This document shows positions 26,128 to 35,015 of a stretch of DNA of 64,000 bases, piece by piece; positions within the stretch are counted from its first letter, which is position 1, and every line of letters begins with the position of its first letter. The DNA is from Hyphomicrobiales bacterium (GTDB lineage: Bacteria > Pseudomonadota > Alphaproteobacteria > Rhizobiales > Rhizobiaceae): assembly GCA_900470195.1 (NCBI GenBank), contig UEIJ01000023.1:310001-374000 (forward strand), in the 5' to 3' direction. The translations under genes and the position numbers were made by a program. The notes beneath the pieces are model-generated. The model made no database searches, was not told the origin of the DNA, and saw nothing but the letters and a program-made list of their open reading frames with translations.

Positions 26128-27363
26128 ATGTCTATCAACAAATGGAAGGCCGGCCTTCTGGCCGGATTGAGCATTCTGGCGCTGTCGTCGGTTGCAAATG
26201 CAGGCGAAGTGCGCATGACCGTCGCGGAATACAGCTCCAAGACCGGTCCTTATTTCGAAGAGGTCAAAAAGGCATTTGAAGCCGCCAATCCCGGCATCAC
26301 GCTCAATTTTGAAGTCGTGCCGTGGGACGTGCTCCTGCAGAAGCTGACCACCGACATTTCAGCAGGCACCAATGCAGACCTTTCGATCATCGGCACACGC
26401 TGGCTGATTGATTTCGTGCAGCAGGGCATCGCAGAACCGCTCGACGGTTACATAAATGACGAGTTCAAGGGCCGGTTCATCGAGACTTTCCTGTCGCCAT
26501 CCGTCCTTGAGGGCAAGACCTATGGCTTGCCGATCGCGGCCTCAGCGCGCGCCATGTATTACAACAAGGATCTGCTCGCAAAGGCAGGCGTCGAAAACCC
26601 GCCCGCGACCTGGGACGAACTGAAAGCAGCAGCCACCAAGATCAAGGCGCTCGGCGGGGAGAATTACGGTTTCGGCCTGCAAGGCAAGGAAATCGAGACC
26701 GACGTTTATTATTACTATGCCATGTGGTCCTATGGGACCGAAATCCTCAACAATGACGGCACGTCGGGCCTCAGCACACCCGGCGCGCTTGAAGCCGCCA
26801 AATTTTACAAGTCGCTGATCAATGACGGCCTGACCCAGCCCGGCGTCACTTCCTATGCGCGCGAGGATGTGCAGAACCTGTTCAAGCAGGGCAAGGTCGG
26901 CATGATGATTACCGCGCCTTTCCTTTCCAACCAGATCAAGGAGGAAGCGCCGAACCTCAAATACGGTGTTGCGGCCATTCCTGCCGGACCGACAGGCGCG
27001 CGCGGAACCTATGGCGTGACCGATTCCGTCATCATGTTCCAGAATTCCAAAAACAAGGAGGAAGCCTGGAAGGTGCTCGACTTCCTGTTCCAGACAGAAT
27101 GGCGCGCCAAATTCACACAAGGTGAAGGCTTCCTCCCGGTCAACAAGGAAGAGGCGAAGATGGATTATTACGTCAATAATGCCGATCTTGCCGCTTTCAC
27201 CGCACTCCTGCCGGATGCCCGTTTTGCGCCCATCATTCCGGGCTGGGAAGAAATTGCCGACATCACCTCCAACGCCATGCAGAGCATCTATCTCGGCAAG
27301 GGCGAACCCGATGCCGTGCTGAAGGATGCCGCAGCCAAGGCGGATGCGATCCTTCAGAAGTAA
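26128..27363 (+). CDS. Sugar-type ABC transporter substrate-binding protein (family 1)
   Basis: A 411-residue periplasmic protein with a Sec signal ([20 protein letters not shown]..., cleavage after ANA). Mature features [37 protein letters not shown] are split across the usual family-1 start, and [26 protein letters not shown] is the diagnostic motif. ATG 26128 follows AAGGGAACGGG; an upstream in-frame start would spoil the signal. It works with the permeases downstream and the divergent UgpC-like ATPase. Despite the sugar family, the adjacent enzymes suggest an amino-acid derivative or glycoside. A hairpin follows the gene. Confidence 0.92.
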   Translation: MSINKWKAGLLAGLSILALSSVANAGEVRMTVAEYSSKTGPYFEEVKKAFEAANPGITLNFEVVPWDVLLQKLTTDISAGTNADLSIIGTRWLIDFVQQGIAEPLDGYINDEFKGRFIETFLSPSVLEGKTYGLPIAASARAMYYNKDLLAKAGVENPPATWDELKAAATKIKALGGENYGFGLQGKEIETDVYYYYAMWSYGTEILNNDGTSGLSTPGALEAAKFYKSLINDGLTQPGVTSYAREDVQNLFKQGKVGMMITAPFLSNQIKEEAPNLKYGVAAIPAGPTGARGTYGVTDSVIMFQNSKNKEEAWKVLDFLFQTEWRAKFTQGEGFLPVNKEEAKMDYYVNNADLAAFTALLPDARFAPIIPGWEEIADITSNAMQSIYLGKGEPDAVLKDAAAKADAILQK

Positions 27364-27374
27364 GCTCCCCGCCT

Positions 27375-27402
27375 GCCCGGCAGTGCCCCCGCTCTGCCGG
27401 GC
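27375..27402 (+). other. Intercistronic hairpin after the binding-protein gene
   Basis: GCCCGGCAG (27375-27383) pairs with CTGCCGGGC (27394-27402) and is followed by TCTTTTC. It lies between binding-protein and permease genes and probably stabilises the upstream mRNA or partially terminates. Confidence 0.65.
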
Positions 27403-27431
27403 TCTTTTCTTCCCCAGGACATTGTTTGCCG

Positions 27432-28301
27432 ATGCAAAGCCGCACCCTGCCCTATCTTCTGATCCTGCCGAGCCTCCTTCTGGCTGCGGTGGTGATCTTC
27501 TGGCCCGTGGTGCACCTAGTTGAAATTGCCAGCCACGACGTCAACCGCTTCGGGCAGCTGCGTGATTTCAACGACGGCGCAAACTTCACTGCGCTTTTCG
27601 CAACGCCCGACTTCCTAAACGCACTCTGGCGCACCGCAGTCTGGACCGTCGCCGTGGTTGGCGGAGCGCTGATCGTTTCCATTCCGGTCGCGATCATTCT
27701 CAACATGGATTTCTATGGCCGGTCAGTGGCCCGCGTCATCGTCATGCTGCCTTGGGCCGTTTCACTCACCATGACAGCCATCGTCTGGCGCTGGGCGCTC
27801 AATGGCGAAAGCGGAATGCTCAATTCCGCACTGCGCAATCTCGGCCTCATCGACAGCAATATTCAATGGCTGGCGAGTGCGGCAACGGCCTTTCCGATGC
27901 AGGTTCTGGTCGGCATTCTGGTCACTGTGCCGTTCACCACGACGATCTTTCTCGGCGGACTATCCTCCATCCCGGAGGATCTCTACGAAGCCTCGTCCCT
28001 TGAAGGCGCCAGCCTGTGGCAGCAGTTCCGGGAAATCACCTTTCCGCTTCTCAAGCCCTTCGTGAACATCGCCATCGTGCTGAATACCATCTACGTCTTC
28101 AATTCATTCCCGATCATCTGGGTCATGACGCAGGGCGGACCGGCGAACTCCACCGACATTCTGGTGACGCATCTCTACAAGCTTGCTTTCCGGCTGGGCA
28201 AGCTCGGCGAGGCCTCGGCGGTGTCGCTCATCATGCTGGCGATACTCCTCGTCTTCACGGCGATCTATATTCGCCTCGCCATGCGGGGAGAACGCGCATG
28301 A
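27432..28301 (+). CDS. Sugar-type ABC transporter permease (UgpA/MalF-like)
   Basis: A 289-residue permease with six hydrophobic segments, the first at about residues 8-30 ([18 protein letters not shown]). The coupling loop [23 protein letters not shown] is the EAA motif of CUT1 permeases. An in-frame TTG two codons upstream (27426) lies at better spacing from AGGA, so the start is uncertain by two residues. It overlaps the next permease gene by four bases. It should dimerise with the product of 28298. Confidence 0.9.
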   Translation: MQSRTLPYLLILPSLLLAAVVIFWPVVHLVEIASHDVNRFGQLRDFNDGANFTALFATPDFLNALWRTAVWTVAVVGGALIVSIPVAIILNMDFYGRSVARVIVMLPWAVSLTMTAIVWRWALNGESGMLNSALRNLGLIDSNIQWLASAATAFPMQVLVGILVTVPFTTTIFLGGLSSIPEDLYEASSLEGASLWQQFREITFPLLKPFVNIAIVLNTIYVFNSFPIIWVMTQGGPANSTDILVTHLYKLAFRLGKLGEASAVSLIMLAILLVFTAIYIRLAMRGERA

Positions 28302-29125
28302 CGGGTTCAAAGCTGAAACGCACGATCATCGCCTGGGCAGTTCTGTCACCGCTTATCGTACTGACGCTGTTTCCGTTTGCGGTGATGTTTCTCACTGCCG
28401 TCAAACCGCCGCAGGAAGTCCTGTCTCCGACGTGGTGGCCGAGCAGCTTCCACTGGCAGAATTTTTCGGAAATGTGGGTCCAGACCAAATTCGGGCAAGC
28501 GCTTCTGAACTCGCTTTACGTTTCGGTCATTGCTTCCGTTGGCGCAATCATCGTGTCCATTCCTGCCGCCTATGCCATGTCACGCTTTCGCTTTGCAGGC
28601 CATGGCGCATTCAGGCAATTCCTGCTCGTCTCCCAGATGATCTCGCCGATTGTTCTGGTGCTGGGTCTTTTCCGGCTGCTCGCCGCCTATGGTTTGATTG
28701 AAAGCGTGTCTGCCGTCGGTGCGGTCTATATGGCCTTCAATATCGCCTTCACCGTCTGGATGCTGCAAAGCTATTTCGACACGATACCCCGTGATCTTGA
28801 AGAAGCCTCGTGGATGGAAGGGGCTGGCCGCGGCAAGACACTGATAAAAGTGTTCCTGCCGCTTTGCCTGCCTGCCATCGCCGTGACCGCCATTTTCACC
28901 TTCATCAACGCATGGAACGAATTCGTCGTGGCGTTGACCATGCTGCGCAGGCAGGAAAGCTATACGCTGCCCATTCAGGTCTTCTCGCTGGTGGCGGGAC
29001 GCTACACCGTCGAATGGCACTATGTCATGGCGGCAACCTTCCTCGCCACGCTGCCGGTCGCAATCCTCTTCATCTGGCTCCAGCGCTATCTCATCAAGGG
29101 ACTTGCTCTTGGAGCCGTCAAATAA
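28298..29125 (+). CDS. Sugar-type ABC transporter permease (UgpE/MalG-like)
   Basis: A 275-residue partner permease with six hydrophobic segments. The EAA loop reads [23 protein letters not shown], and FNAW-type [17 protein letters not shown] near residue 210 is a MalG-family hallmark. The ATG overlaps the upstream stop (ATGA), so the two permeases are translationally coupled. The last residues are short, as in other CUT1 second permeases. Confidence 0.92.
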   Translation: MTGSKLKRTIIAWAVLSPLIVLTLFPFAVMFLTAVKPPQEVLSPTWWPSSFHWQNFSEMWVQTKFGQALLNSLYVSVIASVGAIIVSIPAAYAMSRFRFAGHGAFRQFLLVSQMISPIVLVLGLFRLLAAYGLIESVSAVGAVYMAFNIAFTVWMLQSYFDTIPRDLEEASWMEGAGRGKTLIKVFLPLCLPAIAVTAIFTFINAWNEFVVALTMLRRQESYTLPIQVFSLVAGRYTVEWHYVMAATFLATLPVAILFIWLQRYLIKGLALGAVK

Positions 29126-29137
29126 CCGGAGAAAATC

Positions 29138-29509
29138 ATGTCCAGAAAACAGGTCTTCGGCGCATCGCATGTGCCTCTTTCCCCCGCCGTCCGCGCAGGC
29201 GACACTGTCTATGTTTCCGGTCAGGTGCCTGTTGGAGCAGACGGCCAGATCGTTGAAGGCGGCATCGAAGCGCAGACGAAACAGGTGCTTGAAAACGTCA
29301 AGGCCGCACTCGCGCTTGCAGGCGCGACCATGGAGGACGTGGTCAAGACCACCATCTGGCTGGAAGATGCACGGGATTTCGGGCGCATGAATGCAGTCTA
29401 TGCCACCTATTTTCCGAAAGAACCTCCGGCACGCACCACGGTCGAATCCCGCCTGATGATCGACATAAAGATCGAAGTCGAAGCCATCGCCTACGCACCG
29501 CTAAAGTAA
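29138..29509 (+). CDS. RidA-family enamine/imine deaminase
   Basis: A 123-residue YjgF/YER057c/UK114 protein. SPAVRAGDTVYVSGQVPVG is the N-terminal family motif; the key Arg is in PPARTTVE near residue 105, and IKIEVEAIAY is the C-terminal strand with the conserved Glu. RidA hydrolyses reactive enamines and imines made by PLP enzymes. It lies between the transporter genes and the M81 gene on the same strand and opposite a D-serine-dehydratase-like enzyme. That context supports removal of a pathway imine rather than a general housekeeping role. Confidence 0.9.
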   Translation: MSRKQVFGASHVPLSPAVRAGDTVYVSGQVPVGADGQIVEGGIEAQTKQVLENVKAALALAGATMEDVVKTTIWLEDARDFGRMNAVYATYFPKEPPARTTVESRLMIDIKIEVEAIAYAPLK

Positions 29510-29533
29510 TCCCCACTCCCGCAGGCCATTTCC

Positions 29534-31003
29534 ATGCGCATTTTCACCGCATCCCTTGCGACAGAAACCAACACGTTTTCGCCGGTTCCAACCGACCGGG
29601 CTTCGTTCGAAATGGCTTTCTACGCAGCACCCGGCAAGCATCCGGAAACACCGACGCTTTGCTCTTCTCCCATTGTGGCATTGCGCAAGCGCGCGGCGGC
29701 GGAAGGATTGACTGTCATCGAAGGCACAGCCACCTGGGCAGAACCTGGCGGCTTGTTGCAGCGTCAGGCATTCGAGGAATTGCGTGACGAAATCCTTGAT
29801 CAGCTCAAGGCGGCAATGCCTGTCGATGCAGTTGTTCTCGGCCTGCACGGCGCCATGGTCGCACAGGGTTATGACGATTGCGAGGGCGATCTTCTGGAGC
29901 GCGTGCGTGCCATTGTCGGGCCGGATATTCTAATCGCAAGTGAGTTCGATCCGCATAGCCATCTGACGCCGAAGCGGGTCGAAAACCTCAATATTTTCGC
30001 GTCGTTCCTCGAATTTCCTCATACGGATTTCTACGAACGCGGCGAGCATGTGGTCGATCTTGCGCTGGATGCCCTGAAAGGCCGCATCAAGCCGGTGATC
30101 TCGACTTTCGACTGCCGTATGATCGGCGTATATCCGACAAGCAAGGAGCCGATGCGTTCCTTCATCGACCGTATCAAGGCGATGCAGGGCAAGGATGGCA
30201 TTCTGTCGATTTCAGTTATTCATGGCTTCATGGCCGCCGATGTGCCGGAAATGGGGACCCGTATTCTCGTCGTCACCGATAATGACCCGGACAAGGGTGC
30301 GGCCCTTGCGGAAGAACTGGGACGTGAGTTGGTCGCCATGCGCGAGCAGACGCTGATGACCATGTTCGACACCGATCAGGGCATCGACCGGGCGCTGGTT
30401 GCCCATGCGCGCCCCCCCTCGAAACCGGCAGTAATCGCCGATGTGTGGGACAATCCCGGTGGCGGCGTTGCAGGCGACGGAACCTATATCCTTCGCCGCC
30501 TGATCGAACGCGGCGTCGACAATATCGGCATCGCCACCATCTGGGACCCAATCGCCGTGACATTCTGCCATGCGGCTGGCGAAGGCGCGATGATCGATCT
30601 GCGTTTCGGCGGAAAATCCGGACCGCTTGGCGGCGAACCTATCGATGCGCGTGTGACGGTCCTGAAAGTCCTGGCAGAAGGCTGGCAGAGTTTCGGGCCA
30701 AGCCGCGTGACGCTTGGACCTTCGGCGGTTGTGCGGATTGAAGGTACCGGGATCGACATCATTCTCAACACCAACCGGACGCAGACATTCGAGCCGGACA
30801 TCTTCTCGAATATGGGCATCGACCCGATGAAGAAGGATATATTGGTGGTCAAATCCACCAATCATTTCCATGCGGGCTTCGTGCCGATCGCTGCCGAAAT
30901 TATCTATGTCGCGGCACCCAGTTCCTATCCGAGCAATCCACGCACCACCAATTACCGCAAGCTCAGCCGCGCGATCTGGCCGCGTGTCGAAAACCCGTGG
31001 TGA
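29534..31003 (+). CDS. M81-family metallopeptidase-like protein (MlrC-like)
   Basis: A 489-residue protein of the M81/microcystinase C family. The N-terminus begins RIFTASLATETNTFSPVPT, as in the family; GLHGAM near residue 103 and SEFDPHSHLT near 136-145 carry the predicted zinc ligands (Asp/His), with a further His in VIHGF. ADVWDNPGGGVAGDGT is the second-domain motif. MlrC cleaves small peptides with D-residues and modified amino acids, and many relatives occur in small-molecule catabolic operons. It is the last gene of the plus-strand operon. It may open a D-amino-acid amide or cyclic compound for the PLP enzyme. Substrate unproven. Confidence 0.87.
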   Translation: MRIFTASLATETNTFSPVPTDRASFEMAFYAAPGKHPETPTLCSSPIVALRKRAAAEGLTVIEGTATWAEPGGLLQRQAFEELRDEILDQLKAAMPVDAVVLGLHGAMVAQGYDDCEGDLLERVRAIVGPDILIASEFDPHSHLTPKRVENLNIFASFLEFPHTDFYERGEHVVDLALDALKGRIKPVISTFDCRMIGVYPTSKEPMRSFIDRIKAMQGKDGILSISVIHGFMAADVPEMGTRILVVTDNDPDKGAALAEELGRELVAMREQTLMTMFDTDQGIDRALVAHARPPSKPAVIADVWDNPGGGVAGDGTYILRRLIERGVDNIGIATIWDPIAVTFCHAAGEGAMIDLRFGGKSGPLGGEPIDARVTVLKVLAEGWQSFGPSRVTLGPSAVVRIEGTGIDIILNTNRTQTFEPDIFSNMGIDPMKKDILVVKSTNHFHAGFVPIAAEIIYVAAPSSYPSNPRTTNYRKLSRAIWPRVENPW

Positions 31004-31012
31004 ACAAATGAA

Positions 31013-31039
31013 AAAAGCGCGGGAGTTTCCCGCGCTTTT
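31013..31039. terminator. Bidirectional terminator between the M81 and TRAP genes
   Basis: AAAAGCGCGGGA (31013-31024) pairs with TCCCGCGCTTTT (31028-31039). It is a strong 12-bp stem with A and T runs on both sides, between convergent operons. Confidence 0.9.
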
Positions 31040-31059
31040 CCATTCAGACATCGCCCCGT

Positions 31060-32334
31060 TTAATGAGCCAGATAGGTCGATATGATCGGCACGTAAGTAA
31101 CCAGCGCCAGCAGGATAAACAGCGCCATATACATGCTGAAGGCCTGGCGGGTGAAATCTCCAACCCTCACCTTCGCGATGTTGCAGACCATCAACATGAC
31201 CGTACCAACCGGTGGTGTCAGTGTGCCAATCGACAGGTTGATGATCACGATGATACCGAAATGCACCGGGTCAATGCCCAGCGCCTTCACCGTCGGCATC
31301 AGGAGCGGCACCAGAACGATCATCAGGGCCGTACCTTCGATCAAAGCGCCGAGGATCAGCAGGATCACGTTGACTGCCAGCAGGAACGCATAAGGATTGC
31401 TGGTGAAAGACGAGATAAGCTGCATCAGCGACTGGCCGGCCTGTTCAAGCGAAAACACCCACGCGAGCGCTGACGACGCCATGATGACGAGCATGACGGA
31501 TGCGGTTGATTTCGCCGTTTCGATCAGCGAATCCACCACATGCGAGATACGCATTTCGCGATAGATCACGAAGCCGATAATCAAAACCAGCGTAACCGCA
31601 ACCGCACCGGCTTCCGTCGGCGTGAAGATGTTCATGCGGATGCCGCCGATGATCGCGAACAGCAGCAGCACCGCAGGCCATGCCGAAGCAAGCGTCGATG
31701 CAACCTCGGCTCCGCTCATCCGCTTTTCACGGCTTGGTTTATAGCCGCGCTTCACCGATGTGACATAGGCCGCAATCATCAGGATAACAGCGCCGAGAAT
31801 GCCCGGCAGCACACCCGCCATGAACATCTTGCCGATGGAAACGTCAGCGATCAGACCATAGATGATAAGCGCGATACCCGGAGGAATGATCGGCGTAATC
31901 AGCGAGCCTGCAGCCGTGACCGCGCAGGAAAATGCCTTGTCATAGCCGCGCTTGACCATTTCCGGCACCATCATGCGGGTGAGCATGGCGCTGTCGGCCA
32001 GATTGGAAGCGCTGACGCCGCCCATCAGGGTGGAAACCATGATGTTGGTGAGCGCCATGCCGCCGCGCATGCGGCCGACCAAAATTTCCGCCACCTTGAT
32101 CAGCCGCTCGGCAATGCCGGTATGCGACATCACCGTGCCAAGCATGATGAAGAACGGAATGGCGAGCAGCGACGTATTCTGAGCAGGGCTGATGAAGCGC
32201 TGAACGGCAATCGCAATCGGCATCTGGTTGAAGAAGGTGAAATAGGTGAAGACCGCAATCAGAATGGCCACGTAAAGGCGCATATTGAGCGCGATCAGCG
32301 CCAGCATGATGAGAACGATGGTCGTCAGGTTCAT
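31060..32334 (-). CDS. TRAP transporter large membrane subunit (DctM)
   Basis: A 424-residue, about 12-helix permease. IPFFIMLGTVMSHTGIAERL near residue 55, MGGVSASNLADSAMLTRMM near 100-118 and GSLITPIIPPGIALIIYGL near 138-156 are DctM hallmarks, and LTPPVGTVMLMVCN lies near 370. The open frame continues upstream through the small-subunit gene, but the ATG at 32334 overlaps that gene's stop (ATGA) and gives the normal start. It is the last gene of the hexonate/uronate operon. It closely matches UxuT/YiaN-type TRAP channels in general features. Confidence 0.92.
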   Translation of the reverse strand: MNLTTIVLIMLALIALNMRLYVAILIAVFTYFTFFNQMPIAIAVQRFISPAQNTSLLAIPFFIMLGTVMSHTGIAERLIKVAEILVGRMRGGMALTNIMVSTLMGGVSASNLADSAMLTRMMVPEMVKRGYDKAFSCAVTAAGSLITPIIPPGIALIIYGLIADVSIGKMFMAGVLPGILGAVILMIAAYVTSVKRGYKPSREKRMSGAEVASTLASAWPAVLLLFAIIGGIRMNIFTPTEAGAVAVTLVLIIGFVIYREMRISHVVDSLIETAKSTASVMLVIMASSALAWVFSLEQAGQSLMQLISSFTSNPYAFLLAVNVILLILGALIEGTALMIVLVPLLMPTVKALGIDPVHFGIIVIINLSIGTLTPPVGTVMLMVCNIAKVRVGDFTRQAFSMYMALFILLALVTYVPIISTYLAH

Positions 32335-32816
32335 GCCTTGCCTCCCGCAAAAGCGGCGCGCAAGGATTTGAATGCGCCTGCAAACATATAAAGAGCGATA
32401 ATGACGAAGCCGACGGGCACAGCGATATCGATCCAGTAATAGGAGACTCGCAGCACGTCGGTTACTTTGAACTGCGCCGCAACCGAAAGCTTGTAACCAG
32501 CATAGGACACGTAGAGCAGAAATAGTCCCGACAGGATTGAAACGATAGCGTTGATGACCTCGCGCAGCTTTTCCGGCAGCATGTCCACGAGCATCGGGAT
32601 GGCAAGATGCTGGTTGCTGCGTTCTGCGGCGACACTGCCGAGCATCACGATCCAGATCATCAACAGACCGGCCATTTCCTCGGTCCATTGCAATGGCTGG
32701 TGCATCCAGTAGCGCATGACAACGGCGATGTTGAACATCGCAAGCAGGATGAACAGCGGCACCGCAGCCAGCCATTCGATCATTTTTTCAAACAGTTTCA
32801 TCGGATTGAATTCCAT
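32331..32816 (-). CDS. TRAP transporter small membrane subunit (DctQ)
   Basis: A 161-residue four-helix protein. VPLFILLAMFNIAVVMRYW is the first membrane segment, QWTEEMAGLLMIWIVMLG the second with the conserved Glu-Glu, and QHLAIPMLVDMLP follows. The start is uncertain: ATG 32816 (MEFNP) or ATG 32801 (MKLFEK) are both plausible, since neither has a strong ribosome site; a TTG further upstream is less likely. It overlaps the DctM gene by four bases. Confidence 0.88.
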   Translation of the reverse strand: MEFNPMKLFEKMIEWLAAVPLFILLAMFNIAVVMRYWMHQPLQWTEEMAGLLMIWIVMLGSVAAERSNQHLAIPMLVDMLPEKLREVINAIVSILSGLFLLYVSYAGYKLSVAAQFKVTDVLRVSYYWIDIAVPVGFVIIALYMFAGAFKSLRAAFAGGKA

Positions 32817-32871
32817 GAGCAAACCACGCCGCGGCAAAGCCGCGACATGGCAATATCCGAATAAGGATGGA

Positions 32872-33846
32872 TCAGTTCAGTTCGGCTTTGATCTTGTCAT
32901 AAAGACCAGGCGACCATTCCGGGAACTGGGTGTAGACCTTTTCAGCAAGCGCCTTGAAAGGAGCGCGGTCGACGTCGATGATCTCGACACCGGCTTCCTT
33001 CATCTTTTCGATCATTTCATTGTCTTTTTCGATCGTCAGCTTCTGGCTGTAGAGGCCTGCATCATAGGCGGACTCATGGATCATCTTGAGCTGATCTTCC
33101 GGCAGCGTGGAGAAGAAGGCTTCGCCGCCGACGATGAGCGCCACATTGGTCAGATAGCCGACCTTGCTCAGATACTTGGCTTCTTCCTGGAATTTCTGGC
33201 CGTAAAGAACCGAAATCGGGTTCTCAACGCCATCGATTACGCCCTGCGCCAGCGCCGGGAAGGTTTCGCCCAGCGGCATCGGGGTAGGCGTTGCGCCCAT
33301 GGCCTCGAAGGTCTTGATCTGCATGACGTTGTTCGGCACGCGGATCTTCATGCCCTTCAGGTCTTCCGGCGTGCGGATCGGCTTCTTGGAAATGATCTGG
33401 CGAATGCCGTAAAGATAGTTCGGCATTACGATATGAATGCCCTTCTTCTTCAGCTCTTCGCTCTTCTCCTTGAACCAGGGACCGTCATAAACCTTGAAAA
33501 GCTGTGCCGGATCGTCGGTCAGGAACGGGCCGTAGAGCACGCCGAGGTCCGGGTCGTATTCGGCCAGGAAGCCAACGTCGGAAATAGTCACGACGTTGAG
33601 GCCCATCATGGCCTGTTCGGTCACATCTTTTTTGGAGCCAAGCTGCGAGCTTGGATAAAGTTCGAGCGTGATCTCGCCGTTGCTGCGCTTGGCAAGGTCA
33701 TCTTTCCAGTAATGCATTACTTCATCGAAAGGCTCGCCGGGATTGTTTTCGTAGGCAACCTTGATCGACACATTGGCAGCATATGCAGCCATGCTTCCGG
33801 CCAGCAACATGCTGGCGGCGATCATGCCGGTAACGAGTTTCTTCAT
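32872..33846 (-). CDS. TRAP transporter substrate-binding protein (DctP)
   Basis: A 324-residue periplasmic protein with a Sec signal (MKKLVTGMIAASMLLAGS..., cleavage after AYA). ELYPSSQLGSKKDVTEQAM and the Arg-containing LKGMKIRVPNNVMQIKTFEAMGATPTP are the DctP ligand-site motifs, where the Arg pairs with the ligand's carboxylate. ATG 33846 follows GGGAGGAAAAC. Its neighbours indicate a sugar-acid ligand such as L-galactonate, tagaturonate or another hexuronate/hexonate. Confidence 0.92.
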   Translation of the reverse strand: MKKLVTGMIAASMLLAGSMAAYAANVSIKVAYENNPGEPFDEVMHYWKDDLAKRSNGEITLELYPSSQLGSKKDVTEQAMMGLNVVTISDVGFLAEYDPDLGVLYGPFLTDDPAQLFKVYDGPWFKEKSEELKKKGIHIVMPNYLYGIRQIISKKPIRTPEDLKGMKIRVPNNVMQIKTFEAMGATPTPMPLGETFPALAQGVIDGVENPISVLYGQKFQEEAKYLSKVGYLTNVALIVGGEAFFSTLPEDQLKMIHESAYDAGLYSQKLTIEKDNEMIEKMKEAGVEIIDVDRAPFKALAEKVYTQFPEWSPGLYDKIKAELN

Positions 33847-33947
33847 GTTTTCCTCCCGTATGGGGTCATTAAACAATGGCCTTGTGGCCGGTTTCCTCCA
33901 CTAGCGCTCTGCATCGGTCGTGCCGACGCACAGCATTTGCTTCGATT

Positions 33948-34964
33948 TCAGTTGCGCTCGATGATGATCTTCAAAACATTTCGGTCGCCGTCCCAATAGG
34001 GAAGCGCCGCTTCAGCTTCATCGAACGGAAATACCTTGGAGATCAGCTTGTCGGCATCCGCCCCAAGCTTCTCCAGATGCGTTATGACGGCCTCGAAATC
34101 TGCAAGTGTCGCATTGCGCGATCCCATGATGTCGAGTTCCTTCAGGTTGAAGAACTGGGTCTGATAGGTCACGGGCGCCTTGGAATAGCCGACATACACC
34201 ACCCTACCCGCAAAGCCTGCCAGATCGACAGCCTGCGTGAATGTGATCGGCAAGCCGACCGCTTCAAAAGCAACATCCACCCCGTCATCGTTGGTCAGCT
34301 CCTGCACCTTCGCGACAACATCGTCGCCACCCGGCAGTGCGTGCGTTGCGCCGAACTGCAGCGCCAGTTCACGCTTTTCGGCACTTGGATCGATGGCGAT
34401 GACCTTGGCGCCACGCGCGACGGCACCGAGCAGCACGCCCATGCCGATCATGCCGCAACCGAGAACCGCGACCGTGTCGCCTGCCTGGACCCGCCCGCGC
34501 TCGACGGCGTGAAAGCCGACCGAAAGCGGCTCGACCAGCGCCAGATGACGTGGCTCCAGTGTATCGTTGAGGATCAGCTTTTCGGCAGGCAACACGATCT
34601 GGTCGGCCAGGCCGCCATTCTGCTGCACGCCGAGCGTCTTGTTATAACGGCACGCATTGAGCCGCCCCTTGCGGCAGGATGAGCACTCACCGCAATTCGT
34701 ATAGGGCAGCACGATCACTCGCTTGCCCTTAGCGTAGGCAGCGTCGACGCCCTCGCCGACTTCGATGATTTCTCCACCGATCTCGTGGCCCGGAATGCGC
34801 GGCAGCTGAACCAGAGGGTTAAGCCCCTTGAAGGTGTTCAGGTCGCTGCCGCAAAGCCCCACATGGCGCACGCGCACGCGGACATGCCCCGCCAGCAATG
34901 GCGCTTCGTCGATTTCTGCAAAACGTGTGACGTTTTCGCTCTCGATACGCAGAGCTTTGACCAT
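33948..34964 (-). CDS. Zinc-dependent alcohol dehydrogenase, L-galactonate/hexonate 5-dehydrogenase-like
   Basis: A 338-residue medium-chain dehydrogenase. The catalytic zinc site is C38 with GSD in HVGLCGSDLNTF, GHE in IPGHEIGGEI near residue 60, and the later EP pair in LVEPLSVGFHAVE. The four structural-zinc Cys are in NCGECSSCRKGRLNAC. GCGMIGMGVL is the NAD motif. It resembles E. coli LgoD (YjjN), which converts L-galactonate to D-tagaturonate. ATG 34964 has AGGAA eight bases upstream and is preferred over ATG 34988. The neighbouring altronate dehydratase and tagaturonate reductase make this assignment attractive, but related sorbitol or idonate dehydrogenases cannot be excluded. Confidence 0.82.
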   Translation of the reverse strand: MVKALRIESENVTRFAEIDEAPLLAGHVRVRVRHVGLCGSDLNTFKGLNPLVQLPRIPGHEIGGEIIEVGEGVDAAYAKGKRVIVLPYTNCGECSSCRKGRLNACRYNKTLGVQQNGGLADQIVLPAEKLILNDTLEPRHLALVEPLSVGFHAVERGRVQAGDTVAVLGCGMIGMGVLLGAVARGAKVIAIDPSAEKRELALQFGATHALPGGDDVVAKVQELTNDDGVDVAFEAVGLPITFTQAVDLAGFAGRVVYVGYSKAPVTYQTQFFNLKELDIMGSRNATLADFEAVITHLEKLGADADKLISKVFPFDEAEAALPYWDGDRNVLKIIIERN

Positions 34965-35015
34965 TGAATTATTCCTGTCAGTCGTCATTGAATAAGGGGC
35001 TACGAAACAAACGGA

